From: Pseudomonas viridiflava
GTDB lineage: Bacteria > Pseudomonadota > Gammaproteobacteria > Pseudomonadales > Pseudomonadaceae
Assembly (NCBI RefSeq): GCF_900602065.1
Contig: NZ_UWFN01000285.1
Span: forward strand, 1-64,000
Direction of reading: 5' to 3'
Length of the DNA stretch: 64,000 bases
Below are positions 33,970 through 43,314 of this stretch, piece after piece. Under the pieces are notes generated by a model. That model saw only the letters and a program-made list of their open reading frames with translations. It did no database searches and had not been told where the DNA came from. Within the stretch, counting starts at the first letter, position 1; each line of letters starts with the position of its first letter. The position numbers and the translations under genes were made by a program.

Positions 33970-36900
33970 TCAAGCATCGACCAGCGCCATTGCCTCTTCG
34001 ACATCTACCGCCACCAACCGCGAACAACCCGGCTCATGCATCGTCACACCCATCAGTTGATCAGCCATTTCCATGGCGATCTTGTTGTGCGTGATGTAGA
34101 TGAACTGCACGGTCTGCGACATCTCCTTGACCAATCGCGCATAGCGTCCAACGTTGGCATCGTCCAGCGGCGCGTCCACCTCATCGAGCATGCAGAACGG
34201 TGCCGGATTGAGTTTGAAAATCGCGAAAACCAGCGCCAAAGCGGTCAACGCTTTCTCGCCACCGGACAGCAAATGGATCGTGCTGTTTTTCTTGCCCGGC
34301 GGGCGCGCCATGATTGTTACCCCTGTATCGAGTAAATCTTCGCCCGTCAGTTCCAAATAAGCTGAGCCACCACCGAAAACTTTTGGAAAAAGTGCCTGAA
34401 TTCCGCTATTTATCTGATCGAAGGTCTCTTTGAAGCGATTTCGAGTTTCCTTGTCGATCTTGCGAATAACGTTTTCGAGGGTGTCCAGGGCCTCGACCAG
34501 ATCCGCGTTCTGCGCATCCAGATAACGTTTGCGCTCTGACTGCTGCTGGTACTCATCAATGGCCGCAAGGTTGATCGCGCCCAGGCGCTGAATACGTCCG
34601 GCGATGCGCTCCAGTTCGTCTTCGGCGTCTTTTTCGTTGGCCTCGGCGGTCAGCGTCGCCAACACGCCATGCAAGTCATAACCGTCTTCCAGCAACTGAT
34701 CCTGCAAGGTGGTGCGGCGCACCGTGAGGGACTGCCACTCCATCCGCTGCTGTTCCAGCTGACCACGCAGCAGCTGCGATTGCTGCTCGGCCTGGGTGCG
34801 GCGCTTCTCGGCGTCGCGCAATTCGCGATCGGCATCTTCCAGCGCATTCTTGGCTGTACGCATTTCATCGTCCACCGCCATGCGCCGCTCAAGTAATTCT
34901 TCAAGTTTCAGGCGCAGCTCTTCCAGCGGGGCTTCGCCCTCCTCCAGATTCAAATCGAGCTGCTCGCGCTTTTCGGTCAGACGCTCGGACTGCATCTCCA
35001 GACGCTCAAGCGCCTGCCGAGTCGAATCGTGCTGCGCCCTCAGCGAGCCGAGGCGCACAGCCAGTTGATGCGCGTGGTCCTTGTGTTGACGGGCTTCCTG
35101 ACGCACGCGGTCAAGGTGCTCGCGCAGGCTGTCACGTTGAGCCTGAAGCAGTTCACGCTGCTCGGTGTCCAGCGCCATGGTGTCCAGCGCATCCTGCAAT
35201 TGCAGGCGGGATTCGCCAAGATGCTCGTGCTCCATGGCGCGCTGCTCGCCCAGTTCGGCGAGTTCTTCATCAAGTCGGGTACGACGCAAGGTGAGCTGTT
35301 CGACCTTGACTTTGGCGGCCGACAGTTGCGCACGAAGTTCGCTTTGCTGACGGGTTTCATCCTGCACCCGGCGGCGCAACTCTTCCCGGGCCTCTTCCTG
35401 TTTCGATTGCTGTTCGCGCAGGGTCAACAACTGCTCTTCAAGCGTGGCCAGTGTGGCTTCGCGCTCATCACGCTCCAGCTCCAGCCGCTGCAACTCCTGA
35501 CCACGCGCCAGCACACCGCTTTGCGCTTCACTGGCGCGGCGCACCCGCAAGAAGTGCCGACCAACCCAATAACCATCGCGACTGATCAAGCTCTGTCCTG
35601 CAGCCAACTGCCCGCGCTGGGCCAACGCTTCGTCGAGGCTCTCCACGGGGCGAACCAGTCCGAGCCAACTCGTCAGATCCATGTCGCTGTCGACTTTATC
35701 CAGCAGACTGCCGGGGATCCGCGTGCCCTCGGTGCTGGCGCTGACCAGACGCAGATCGCCCTGTTGAAAACCGGCCAGATCCAGGCCGCTGAGATCATCC
35801 ACCAGCACCGCTTGCAGATCGGCGCCCAACACGGCTTCCACCGCCAACTCCCAGCCCGGCTCAACCCGCAAGCCTTCAGCCAGACGGGGACGCTCCGCCA
35901 GATCATGATCGCGCAGCCATTCGGCCGTGCCGGTGTCGGGGTCAAGCGCGGCCTGCTGCAAGGCTTCGAGGGAGGCCAGACGACCGTTTAGCCGTTGCAA
36001 TTCGCCCTGAGCCTGTTGCTGTGCCTGATTGGCCTGCTGCAGCTCGTTGCGCAGGTGCTCCAGGCGCTCGACCGCTTGCTCCTCGCCAAGATGCAGCTCT
36101 TCGAGAGACATTTCCCGGGTGGCAAGGTCTTCGTCCAGCTGCAGAATCGCCGCGTCTTCCGGGTCCGCCTTGAGCAATTGCAATTCTTCGCCCAGACGTC
36201 GCTGGCGTTCAGCCAGGCGCTCAAGGCTTTGTTCCAGTTGCTGGATGCGCGACTGCTGAACTTCTGCCTGACGCCGCGGCTCGGCGGATCGCAGGTTGAA
36301 GCTGTCCCACTTCTCCTGCCAGCCATGCATCGCGCTTTCAGCATCTTCCAGCGACGCGGCGGATTCCTCGGCGGCGGCGCTGGTCATTTCCTGCTCGGGC
36401 TCAAGCATTTCCAACTCTTCGCCCAAAGTCGCCAGCAGCGTGCGGTCGTGACCCAGATGCGATTCGGTTTCCTGGCGGGCGCGCTCGGCTTCACGCAAGT
36501 CATCCTGCAATTGCCGCAGCCGTTGCTGACCGTGCTGGATACTTTGCTCGACGCGGGCAATATCACCACCCACCGAATAGAAACGCCCCTGAACCAGATT
36601 GAAGCGTTCGGACAGATCGTGATGACCGTCACGCAAACGCTCGATGCTGGCATCGGCATTGCGCTGTTCGGCGACCAGGGCCTCGAAACCGACCTCCTGA
36701 TTGCCAATCACCGCCTCGCGCTGACTCACCTGCTCGTTCAGCGCCTGCCAGCGCAACGCCGACAACTGCGCCTTGAGCTGGCGCTCTTCGGCTTTGTATT
36801 CCTGATACTTCTCGGCAGCCTGAGCCTGACGATGCAAACGCTCAAGCTGGCGCTCCAGCTCTTCACGAAGGTCGGTCAGGCGCGCGAGGTTTTCGTGGGT

Positions 36901-37458
36901 TCGGCGGATACGGTTTTCAGTCTCGCGACGGCGCTCCTTGTACTTGGAGATACCCGCCGCCTCCTCGATGAAGTTACGCAAGTCTTCAGGCTTGGCTTCG
37001 ATCAGCTTCGAGATCATCCCCTGCTCGATGATCGAATAGCTGCGCGGGCCCAGACCGGTGCCGAGGAAAATATCGGTGATGTCTCGCCGACGGCATTTGG
37101 TGCCGTTCAGGTAATAGGTGTTCTGGCTGTCGCGGGTGACCTTGCGGCGAATGGAAATCTCCGCATAGGCCGCGTACTCGCCAACCAGGGTGCCGTCGGA
37201 GTTATCAAAGACCAGTTCGATACTCGCCTGGCTGACCGGCTTGCGGCTGGTGGAGCCATTGAAGATGACGTCGGTCATCGACTCGCCGCGCAGGTTCTTG
37301 GCCGAGCTTTCGCCCATGACCCAGCGCACCGCGTCAATAATGTTGGATTTGCCGCAGCCGTTAGGGCCGACAACGGCCGCCATGTTACTGGGGAAGTTCA
37401 CCGTGGTGGGGTCGACGAAGGATTTGAACCCCGCCAGCTTGATGCACTTCAGCCGCAT
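33970..37458 (-). CDS. smc: Chromosome partition protein SMC
   Basis: 1162 residues. The N-terminal Walker A is Gly-Pro-Asn-Gly-Cys-Gly-Lys-Ser (31-38); two long coiled coils flank a hinge (about 500-650) and the C-terminal head carries the signature Leu-Ser-Gly-Gly-Glu-Lys and the Walker B Leu-Asp-Glu-Val-Asp. SMC compacts and segregates the chromosome with ScpA and ScpB, not encoded here. The GntR gene ends 4 bases before its start. Coiled-coil coding makes long open frames on the opposite strand, which are not genes. Confidence 0.96.
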   Translation of the reverse strand: MRLKCIKLAGFKSFVDPTTVNFPSNMAAVVGPNGCGKSNIIDAVRWVMGESSAKNLRGESMTDVIFNGSTSRKPVSQASIELVFDNSDGTLVGEYAAYAEISIRRKVTRDSQNTYYLNGTKCRRRDITDIFLGTGLGPRSYSIIEQGMISKLIEAKPEDLRNFIEEAAGISKYKERRRETENRIRRTHENLARLTDLREELERQLERLHRQAQAAEKYQEYKAEERQLKAQLSALRWQALNEQVSQREAVIGNQEVGFEALVAEQRNADASIERLRDGHHDLSERFNLVQGRFYSVGGDIARVEQSIQHGQQRLRQLQDDLREAERARQETESHLGHDRTLLATLGEELEMLEPEQEMTSAAAEESAASLEDAESAMHGWQEKWDSFNLRSAEPRRQAEVQQSRIQQLEQSLERLAERQRRLGEELQLLKADPEDAAILQLDEDLATREMSLEELHLGEEQAVERLEHLRNELQQANQAQQQAQGELQRLNGRLASLEALQQAALDPDTGTAEWLRDHDLAERPRLAEGLRVEPGWELAVEAVLGADLQAVLVDDLSGLDLAGFQQGDLRLVSASTEGTRIPGSLLDKVDSDMDLTSWLGLVRPVESLDEALAQRGQLAAGQSLISRDGYWVGRHFLRVRRASEAQSGVLARGQELQRLELERDEREATLATLEEQLLTLREQQSKQEEAREELRRRVQDETRQQSELRAQLSAAKVKVEQLTLRRTRLDEELAELGEQRAMEHEHLGESRLQLQDALDTMALDTEQRELLQAQRDSLREHLDRVRQEARQHKDHAHQLAVRLGSLRAQHDSTRQALERLEMQSERLTEKREQLDLNLEEGEAPLEELRLKLEELLERRMAVDDEMRTAKNALEDADRELRDAEKRRTQAEQQSQLLRGQLEQQRMEWQSLTVRRTTLQDQLLEDGYDLHGVLATLTAEANEKDAEDELERIAGRIQRLGAINLAAIDEYQQQSERKRYLDAQNADLVEALDTLENVIRKIDKETRNRFKETFDQINSGIQALFPKVFGGGSAYLELTGEDLLDTGVTIMARPPGKKNSTIHLLSGGEKALTALALVFAIFKLNPAPFCMLDEVDAPLDDANVGRYARLVKEMSQTVQFIYITHNKIAMEMADQLMGVTMHEPGCSRLVAVDVEEAMALVDA

Positions 37459-37462
37459 GGGA

Positions 37463-38122
37463 TCAGCCCGCTTCCAGAGCCGAGAGCACCAACTGACAGC
37501 TGCGTTGGCCGTAATCGGTCAATACGCTGCGAACCCGCGCCGTATCACGGGCGACGACCGCTTCCAGCAACTGCTCGAACAGGGTCAGGTAGTCAAGCAT
37601 CTCGGCCTTGCGCTGATCGAGCGCCAGGTAATAGCTGCGGCTCATGGACGGCTGCAGGTTGTCGACGGTTTCCTGCAGGTATGGGTTGTCGGCAAACGGA
37701 TAGGCCGCGCGCATCACGTTGAAGCTGTCCTCAACGAAGGCTTTAACGTCCTGTCGCTCATAACTGGCAATCAACCGCTGCTGGATTTGCAGGAACGTGG
37801 CCAGATCGCTCTGATGCTGCCACTTTTCAGCCACCGCAATGCCCAGCAGCACATACAATTCAGTCATCAGCGTGCATAGGCTCTGCACGTTGTGCGCGTT
37901 GAGCACTGTAACCTGCGCACCACGGCGCGGCAGAATCGCCACCAGATGACGGCGCTCGAGAATCAGCAACGCTTCGCGCACCGAGCCACGGCTGACGTTC
38001 AACGCCTGCGTGACTTTTTGTTCCTGAATGCGCTCCGCGGGCTTGAGTTCGCCACGAATGATGCGCTCGGCAAGGTGGTGAGCAATTTGCTCGGCGAGGC
38101 TGTCCGGAGCCTTGAACGTCAT
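37463..38122 (-). CDS. GntR family regulator, FCD type; probable purine catabolism regulator
   Basis: 219 residues. A winged helix-turn-helix (about 8-78; Arg-Ile-Gln-Glu-Gln-Lys-Val-Thr-Gln-Ala-Leu-Asn-Val-Ser-Arg-Gly-Ser-Val-Arg-Glu-Ala) is joined to an all-helical FCD ligand domain (about 85-210) with the expected His/Asp metal-pocket spacing in Asn-Val-Met-Arg-Ala-Ala and Ser-Arg-Ser-Tyr. It lies divergent from xdhA and 4 bases before smc. A perfect palindrome 15 bases above its start (38138-38149) suits an FCD operator. Control of xdh/guaD is inferred from position; the effector is unknown. Confidence 0.87.
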   Translation of the reverse strand: MTFKAPDSLAEQIAHHLAERIIRGELKPAERIQEQKVTQALNVSRGSVREALLILERRHLVAILPRRGAQVTVLNAHNVQSLCTLMTELYVLLGIAVAEKWQHQSDLATFLQIQQRLIASYERQDVKAFVEDSFNVMRAAYPFADNPYLQETVDNLQPSMSRSYYLALDQRKAEMLDYLTLFEQLLEAVVARDTARVRSVLTDYGQRSCQLVLSALEAG

Positions 38123-38137
38123 GTCGATCCCAAATGC

Positions 38138-38149
38138 TGGTTATAACCA
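38138..38149. promoter_or_regulatory. Perfect 12-base palindrome upstream of the GntR gene
   Basis: TGGTTATAACCA is fully symmetric and begins 15 bases before the regulator start. It matches the loose FCD-type pattern TGG-N6-CCA, so autoregulation is likely. Confidence 0.55.
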
Positions 38150-38205
38150 AGCGGCGCAGTGTATCTCAACGGAAGCCAATGGCGCAGGGCCATACGGGTG
38201 GAAAC

Positions 38206-38221
38206 TGGCACGAAATAAGCA
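38206..38221 (+). promoter_or_regulatory. Weak sigma-54-like element upstream of xdhA
   Basis: TGGCACG (38206-38212) is a perfect -24 box and GC is correctly spaced at 38219-38220, but the -12 box reads AAGC instead of TTGC. Only a tentative promoter. Confidence 0.25.
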
Positions 38222-38299
38222 AAACGTTCAACAGATCATGTCAGTTCGTCGCATTGGCAGCGCTTTAATACCAGGCACTCGTTCTAAAAACGACACTTC

Positions 38300-38338
38300 C
38301 TGACTTAAGAGTCAGAAACAAATTGACCGAAAAGTCAG
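38300..38338. promoter_or_regulatory. Operator-like cluster in the xdhA leader
   Basis: An inverted repeat CTGACT/AGTCAG (38300-38315) is followed by TTGACCG-N2-AAGTCAG (38323-38338), which fits the RutR site at 10 of 14 positions. The heptamer AGTCAGA occurs twice, 23 bases apart, about two helix turns. Confidence 0.4.
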
Positions 38339-38395
38339 ACCTGATAAATTCGACCTCATGTTCGATGACAAGCAGTAACGCGTAGAGGACCTTCC

Positions 38396-39850
38396 GTGAT
38401 CCAATTTCTCTTGAACAATGAGCTGCGCACCGAACATAGCCTGGACCCCAATCTGACGGTTCTAAATTACCTGCGCGAACATCTGCACAAGTCTGGTACC
38501 AAAGAAGGCTGCGCCAGTGGTGACTGTGGCGCCTGCACGGTGGTAGTCGGCGAACTTGAAACCGATGCACAGGGTGATGACCGCCTGCGTTATCGCAGCC
38601 TCAATTCTTGCCTGACCTTTGTGGCGTCCTTGCACGGCAAGCAGTTGATCAGCGTTGAAGACCTCAAGCATCAAGGCAAGCTGCACAGCGTTCAACAGGC
38701 CATGGTCGACTGCCATGGTTCGCAATGCGGCTTCTGCACGCCTGGCTTTGTGATGTCGCTGTTCGCCCTGCAAAAGAACAGCGCACAGCCCGACAGTCAC
38801 AAAACCCACGAAGCGCTGGCGGGCAACCTCTGCCGCTGCACTGGCTATCGCCCTATTCTCGATGCCGCCGAGCAGTCGTGCAGCCAACGTCAGCCTGACC
38901 AGTTCGATGCGCGCGAGGCGCAGACCATCGCCCGGCTGCGCAGCATTGCCCCCACGCAAACCGGCGAGTTGAATGACGGCGACAAGCGTTGTCTGGTGCC
39001 GCAGACCGTCGCTGATTTGGCGCAACTGTATGAAGCCCACCCACAGGCGCGACTGCTGGCAGGCGGGACCGATCTGGCCCTTGAAGTCACTCAGTTCCAC
39101 CGGCCGCTGCCGGTGATGATTTATGTGGGCAATGTCGCCGAACTGAAACGCATCGAGCACTTTGACGATCGACTGCAAATCGGCGCAGCCACGCCGCTGA
39201 CCGACTGCTACGCGGCCTTAAGCGCCGAGTACCCTGACTTCGGTGAACTGCTGCAGCGCTTCGCGTCGTTGCAGATCCGCAATCAGGGCACGCTGGGCGG
39301 CAATATCGGCAACGCATCACCGATTGGCGACTCTCCTCCCCTGTTGATCGCATTGGGCGCGCAGATTGTGCTGCGCAAGGGCAACACCCGCCGCACCTTG
39401 GCGCTTGAAGACTACTTCATTGATTACCGGGTGACGGCACGGCAGGAAAGCGAATTCATCGAAACCGTTATCGTGCCCAAAGCCAAGGCGCAGCAGGCCT
39501 TCCGCGCCTATAAAGTCTCGAAGCGGCTGGATGACGATATTTCCGCAGTCTGCGCGGCGTTCAATCTGCACGTAGAGGACGGCAGCATTGTTGATGCGCG
39601 AGTTGCCTATGGGGGGATGGCGGCAATTCCCAAGCGCGCCACCGCCTGCGAAAAAGCATTAAAGGGCGCGCCATGGACATCTGAAACAGTCGAACACGCG
39701 TGTCAGGCACTGGCGGAAGATTTCACGCCCCTGTCAGACTTTCGCGCCAGCAAGGAATATCGCCTGCTCAGCGCACAAAACCTGTTGCGCAAATACTTCA
39801 TCGAGTTGCAAACGCCCCACCTCCAGACGCGGGTGACGGCTTATGTCTAA
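38396..39850 (+). CDS. xdhA: Xanthine dehydrogenase small subunit
   Basis: 484 residues from GTG 38396, with AGAGGA 7 bases upstream. Two [2Fe-2S] clusters: Cys39, Cys44, Cys47 and a fourth near 69 in the ferredoxin domain, and the Cys-Gly-Phe-Cys ... Cys-Arg-Cys set in the helical domain. An FAD domain (about 195-400) has the Leu-Leu-Ala-Gly-Gly-Thr-Asp segment, followed by a CO-dehydrogenase flavoprotein C-terminal part. It passes electrons from the molybdenum subunit to NAD during oxidation of hypoxanthine and xanthine to urate. Overlaps xdhB by 8 bases. Confidence 0.96.
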   Translation: MIQFLLNNELRTEHSLDPNLTVLNYLREHLHKSGTKEGCASGDCGACTVVVGELETDAQGDDRLRYRSLNSCLTFVASLHGKQLISVEDLKHQGKLHSVQQAMVDCHGSQCGFCTPGFVMSLFALQKNSAQPDSHKTHEALAGNLCRCTGYRPILDAAEQSCSQRQPDQFDAREAQTIARLRSIAPTQTGELNDGDKRCLVPQTVADLAQLYEAHPQARLLAGGTDLALEVTQFHRPLPVMIYVGNVAELKRIEHFDDRLQIGAATPLTDCYAALSAEYPDFGELLQRFASLQIRNQGTLGGNIGNASPIGDSPPLLIALGAQIVLRKGNTRRTLALEDYFIDYRVTARQESEFIETVIVPKAKAQQAFRAYKVSKRLDDDISAVCAAFNLHVEDGSIVDARVAYGGMAAIPKRATACEKALKGAPWTSETVEHACQALAEDFTPLSDFRASKEYRLLSAQNLLRKYFIELQTPHLQTRVTAYV

Positions 39851-42335
39851 CCATTCAGTCATCAAGTCACAGGCCGAAATGATCGCCCTGTTTCAGCAGG
39901 ACCTGACCACCGGCGTTGGCCGCAGTGTCAAACACGACAGTGCCGACAAACACGTGTCCGGCGAGGCCGTGTACATCGATGACCGCCTTGAATTCCCTAA
40001 TCAGTTGCATGTGTACGCACGCCTTTCAGACCGTGCTCATGCGCGGATCCTCAGCGTCGATACCGCCCCTTGCTACGCCTTTGATGGCGTACGGATTGTC
40101 ATCACCCACGAAGACATCCCCGGCCTGAAAGACATCGGTCCCTTGTTGCCCGGCGATCCATTGCTGGCCATCGACAAGGTGGAGTTCGTCGGCCAGCCGG
40201 TGCTCGCTGTTGCCGCTCGCAGCCTCGATATCGCTCGTCAGGCGGCCATGGCGGCGGTAATTGAATACGAAGATCTGGAGCCCGTTCTGGATGTAGTCCA
40301 GGCGTTGCGCGACAAGCATTTCGTGCTCGACAGCCACACTCACAAGCGCGGTGATTCCAGCGCGGCGCTGAACGCTGCCGAGCATCGTATTCAGGGCAAT
40401 CTGCACATCGGCGGCCAGGAGCACTTCTATCTCGAAACGCAGATTTCCTCGGTGATGCCCACCGAAGACGGCGGCATGATCGTTTACTGCTCGACCCAGA
40501 ACCCCACTGAAGTGCAAAAACTGGTCGCTGAAGTGCTGGACGTTTCGATGAATAAAATCGTCGTCGACATGCGCCGCATGGGCGGCGGTTTTGGCGGCAA
40601 GGAAACCCAGGCGGCGAGCCCCGCCTGCCTGTGTGCGGTGATTGCGCGCCTGACCGGGCAGCCGACCAAAATGCGTCTGCCGCGTGTCGAAGACATGCTG
40701 ATGACCGGCAAGCGCCATCCGTTCTACATCGAGTACGACGTCGGCTTTGATGACCATGGCCGCCTCCACGGCATTCAACTTGAGCTGGCAGGCAATTGCG
40801 GTTACTCGCCGGACCTCTCAGCCTCGATTGTCGACCGGGCAATGTTCCACGCTGACAACGCTTATTACCTGGGTGATGCCACGATCAATGGCCATCGCTG
40901 CAAGACCAATACTGCGTCCAACACTGCATATCGCGGCTTCGGCGGCCCGCAAGGCATGGTCGCTATTGAAGAGGTCATGGACTCCATCGCCCGCTACCTG
41001 GGCAAGGACCCGTTGGCAGTGCGCAAAGCCAATTACTACGGCAAGACCGAGCGCAACGTCACCCATTACTACCAGACCGTCGAGCACAACCTGCTGGAAG
41101 AAATGACTGCCGAACTGGAACAAAGCAGTCAATACCACGAGCGTCGGGAAGCGATAAAAGCTTTTAATGCCAGCAGCCCGATCCTCAAGAAAGGCCTGGC
41201 GCTGACCCCGGTCAAGTTCGGCATTTCCTTCACCGCCAGCTTTCTCAATCAGGCTGGAGCACTGATTCATATTTACACCGACGGCAGCATCCACCTGAAC
41301 CACGGCGGCACCGAGATGGGCCAGGGTTTGAACGTCAAAGTCGCGCAAGTGGTGGCTGAGGTGTTTCAAGTCGACATTGAGCGGATTCAGATCACTGCGA
41401 CCAACACCGACAAAGTGCCCAACACCTCACCAACGGCCGCCTCCAGCGGTGCAGACCTGAACGGCAAAGCGGCGCAGAACGCGGCAGAAATTCTCAAGCA
41501 GCGCCTGGTGGAATTTGCGGCAAAACACTTCAAGGTCGAAGAGCCAGACGTCGAGTTTCGCAATGGCCATGTGCGCGCTGGCGAGCAAGTGCTGTCATTT
41601 CAGTCCCTGGCGCAACTCGCCTGGATGGGCCAGGTTTCGCTGTCCAGCACCGGTTATTACAAAACGCCGAAGATCTTCTACGACCGTAGTCAGGCGCGTG
41701 GCAGACCGTTCTATTACTTCGCCTTTGGCGCGGCTTGCAGCGAAGTAATCGTCGACACCCTGACTGGCGAATACAAGATGTTGCGCACTGACATCCTGCA
41801 TGACGTCGGTGCGTCCTTGAACCCGGCCATCGACATTGGTCAGGTCGAAGGCGGCTACATTCAGGGCATGGGCTGGCTGACGACGGAAGAGCTGGTGTGG
41901 AATGACAAAGGCAAGCTGATGACCAATGGCCCGGCGGGCTACAAGATTCCGGCGGTCTCGGATATGCCGTTGGACCTGCGGGTAAAACTGGTGGAAAACC
42001 GCAAGAACCCGGAAGACACCGTGTTCCACTCCAAGGCTGTGGGTGAACCGCCATTCATGCTTGGCATCTCGGCATGGTGCGCGATCAAGGATGCGGTGGC
42101 GAGCCTGGGCGACTATCGCCATCAACCCAGGATCGATGCGCCTGCGACGCCGGAACGGGTGTTGTGGGGGTGTGAGCAGATGCGTAAGACCAAAAATGTC
42201 GAGCCACCTGTGGGAGCGGATTCATCCGCGAAGGCGATGACACATTCAACATCGTCGGTACCTGACACTACGCATTCGCGAATGAATTCGCTCCCACAAA
42301 GTCCCCACCCGATTGAGGGCGTTCAACATGAATAA
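39843..42335 (+). CDS. xdhB: Xanthine dehydrogenase molybdenum-binding subunit, with REP-encoded tail
   Basis: 830 residues. Molybdopterin-binding segments are present: Met-Gly-Gly-Gly-Phe-Gly-Gly-Lys-Glu, Ala-Tyr-Arg-Gly-Phe-Gly-Gly-Pro-Gln-Gly, Gly-Gly-Thr-Glu-Met-Gly-Gln-Gly, and near the end Lys-Ala-Val-Gly-Glu-Pro-Pro-Phe with the catalytic glutamate. The family normally ends about 40 residues earlier; here residues from about 789 on are encoded by a REP element (42209-42298) that has become part of the frame. The stop (42335) overlaps the xdhC start (42328) by 8 bases. It forms an operon with xdhA, xdhC and guaD. Confidence 0.95.
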   Translation: MSNHSVIKSQAEMIALFQQDLTTGVGRSVKHDSADKHVSGEAVYIDDRLEFPNQLHVYARLSDRAHARILSVDTAPCYAFDGVRIVITHEDIPGLKDIGPLLPGDPLLAIDKVEFVGQPVLAVAARSLDIARQAAMAAVIEYEDLEPVLDVVQALRDKHFVLDSHTHKRGDSSAALNAAEHRIQGNLHIGGQEHFYLETQISSVMPTEDGGMIVYCSTQNPTEVQKLVAEVLDVSMNKIVVDMRRMGGGFGGKETQAASPACLCAVIARLTGQPTKMRLPRVEDMLMTGKRHPFYIEYDVGFDDHGRLHGIQLELAGNCGYSPDLSASIVDRAMFHADNAYYLGDATINGHRCKTNTASNTAYRGFGGPQGMVAIEEVMDSIARYLGKDPLAVRKANYYGKTERNVTHYYQTVEHNLLEEMTAELEQSSQYHERREAIKAFNASSPILKKGLALTPVKFGISFTASFLNQAGALIHIYTDGSIHLNHGGTEMGQGLNVKVAQVVAEVFQVDIERIQITATNTDKVPNTSPTAASSGADLNGKAAQNAAEILKQRLVEFAAKHFKVEEPDVEFRNGHVRAGEQVLSFQSLAQLAWMGQVSLSSTGYYKTPKIFYDRSQARGRPFYYFAFGAACSEVIVDTLTGEYKMLRTDILHDVGASLNPAIDIGQVEGGYIQGMGWLTTEELVWNDKGKLMTNGPAGYKIPAVSDMPLDLRVKLVENRKNPEDTVFHSKAVGEPPFMLGISAWCAIKDAVASLGDYRHQPRIDAPATPERVLWGCEQMRKTKNVEPPVGADSSAKAMTHSTSSVPDTTHSRMNSLPQSPHPIEGVQHE
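42209..42298. repeat. REP pair of the GTGGGAGCGA family inside the xdhB reading frame (copy C)
   Basis: Left arm begins CTGTGGGAGCGGATTCATCC and the right arm CGAATGAATTCGCTCCCACA is its imperfect inverse. It lies before the xdhB stop and is translated as its last 40 or so residues. Confidence 0.88.
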
Positions 42336-43164
42336 ATGGATCAGCGCCCTCGCCGACCTGCAAACCCAGGGTGAAGCCTGCATCTTGGTCACCATCATAG
42401 AAGAGCGTGGCTCAACGCCGCGCAATGCCGGTTCGAAGATGGTGGTCAGTGCCGAGCGAATCTTCGACACTATCGGCGGCGGGCATCTGGAATACAAAGC
42501 CATGGAAATTGCCCGGGAAATGCTCGTCAGCGGCCACCAGAATACTCGACTGGAGCGCTTCAGCCTCGGGGCGAGCCTGGGTCAATGCTGTGGCGGTGTA
42601 AACGTGTTGCTGTTCGAACCCATGGGCCAGCCACAGGCGCAGATCGCGGTGTTCGGTGCCGGTCATGTCGGCCGGGCGCTGGTCCCCCTACTGGCCAGCT
42701 TGCCGTGCCGGGTACGCTGGATTGACTCCCGAGAACAGGAGTTTCCCGCGCAGATCCCCACTGGCGTGCGAAAGGTCCTGACAGAGGACCCACTGGACGA
42801 AATCGATGACCTGCCCAAGGGCAGTTATTGCATCGTCATGACCCACAACCATCAACTGGATCTGGAACTGACCGCTGCGATTCTCAAGCGTGGCGACTTT
42901 GCCTACTTCGGCCTGATCGGATCGAAGACCAAGCGGGTCAAATTCGAGCATCGGCTGCGGGATCGCGGCATTGATCCAGCATTGGTGCAGCGCATGCGCT
43001 GCCCGATGGGCCTTAGCGAAGTCAAAGGCAAGTTACCCATCGAAATTGCGGTATCGATTGCCGCCGAAATCATCGCCACCTACAACGTCAATTTCGGCCA
43101 GCACAGCGCGAGCGCCGAACCCGTTGCCAAACTGCTGCCGGTTTCACGCCGCAGCCAGATGTAA
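42328..43164 (+). CDS. xdhC: Xanthine dehydrogenase accessory protein
   Basis: 278 residues from ATG 42328, with GAGGG before it. XdhC binds the molybdenum cofactor, aids its sulfuration and inserts it into XdhB. The N-terminal segment Glu-Arg-Gly-Ser-Thr-Pro-Arg and the Gly-Gly-Gly-His-Leu-Glu motif are characteristic, and a Rossmann part follows (Val-Phe-Gly-Ala-Gly-His-Val-Gly, then Ile-Gly-Ser-Lys-Thr-Lys). It overlaps the xdhB stop by 8 bases. A REP-like repeat follows its stop before guaD. Confidence 0.94.
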   Translation: MNKWISALADLQTQGEACILVTIIEERGSTPRNAGSKMVVSAERIFDTIGGGHLEYKAMEIAREMLVSGHQNTRLERFSLGASLGQCCGGVNVLLFEPMGQPQAQIAVFGAGHVGRALVPLLASLPCRVRWIDSREQEFPAQIPTGVRKVLTEDPLDEIDDLPKGSYCIVMTHNHQLDLELTAAILKRGDFAYFGLIGSKTKRVKFEHRLRDRGIDPALVQRMRCPMGLSEVKGKLPIEIAVSIAAEIIATYNVNFGQHSASAEPVAKLLPVSRRSQM

Positions 43165-43176
43165 CAAACATGTCTC

Positions 43177-43268
43177 CTGTAGGAGCTCAGGAGCACCGCG
43201 AGGCAGCGGTAGCGTTCTGTCTGATACACCGCCATCGCGGCCTCGCGCTGCTCGTGCGCTCCTACAGA
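43177..43268. repeat. Degenerate REP-like palindrome between xdhC and guaD
   Basis: Ends are CTGTAGGAGC and GCTCCTACAG, but the interior (GCGAGGCAGC / CCTCGCGCTG) differs from the main family. It fills most of the xdhC-guaD gap. Confidence 0.7.
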
Positions 43269-43314
43269 AAAGTATTCCAATTAAGATCGTTGCGTTTTGT
43301 TTGACAGGACCTCT

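Noticed and set aside
35995..37722. 575-codon plus-strand frame opposite smc
   Set aside because: It is antisense to the well-supported smc gene; high GC coiled-coil coding keeps the opposite frame open. No ribosome site or family features.
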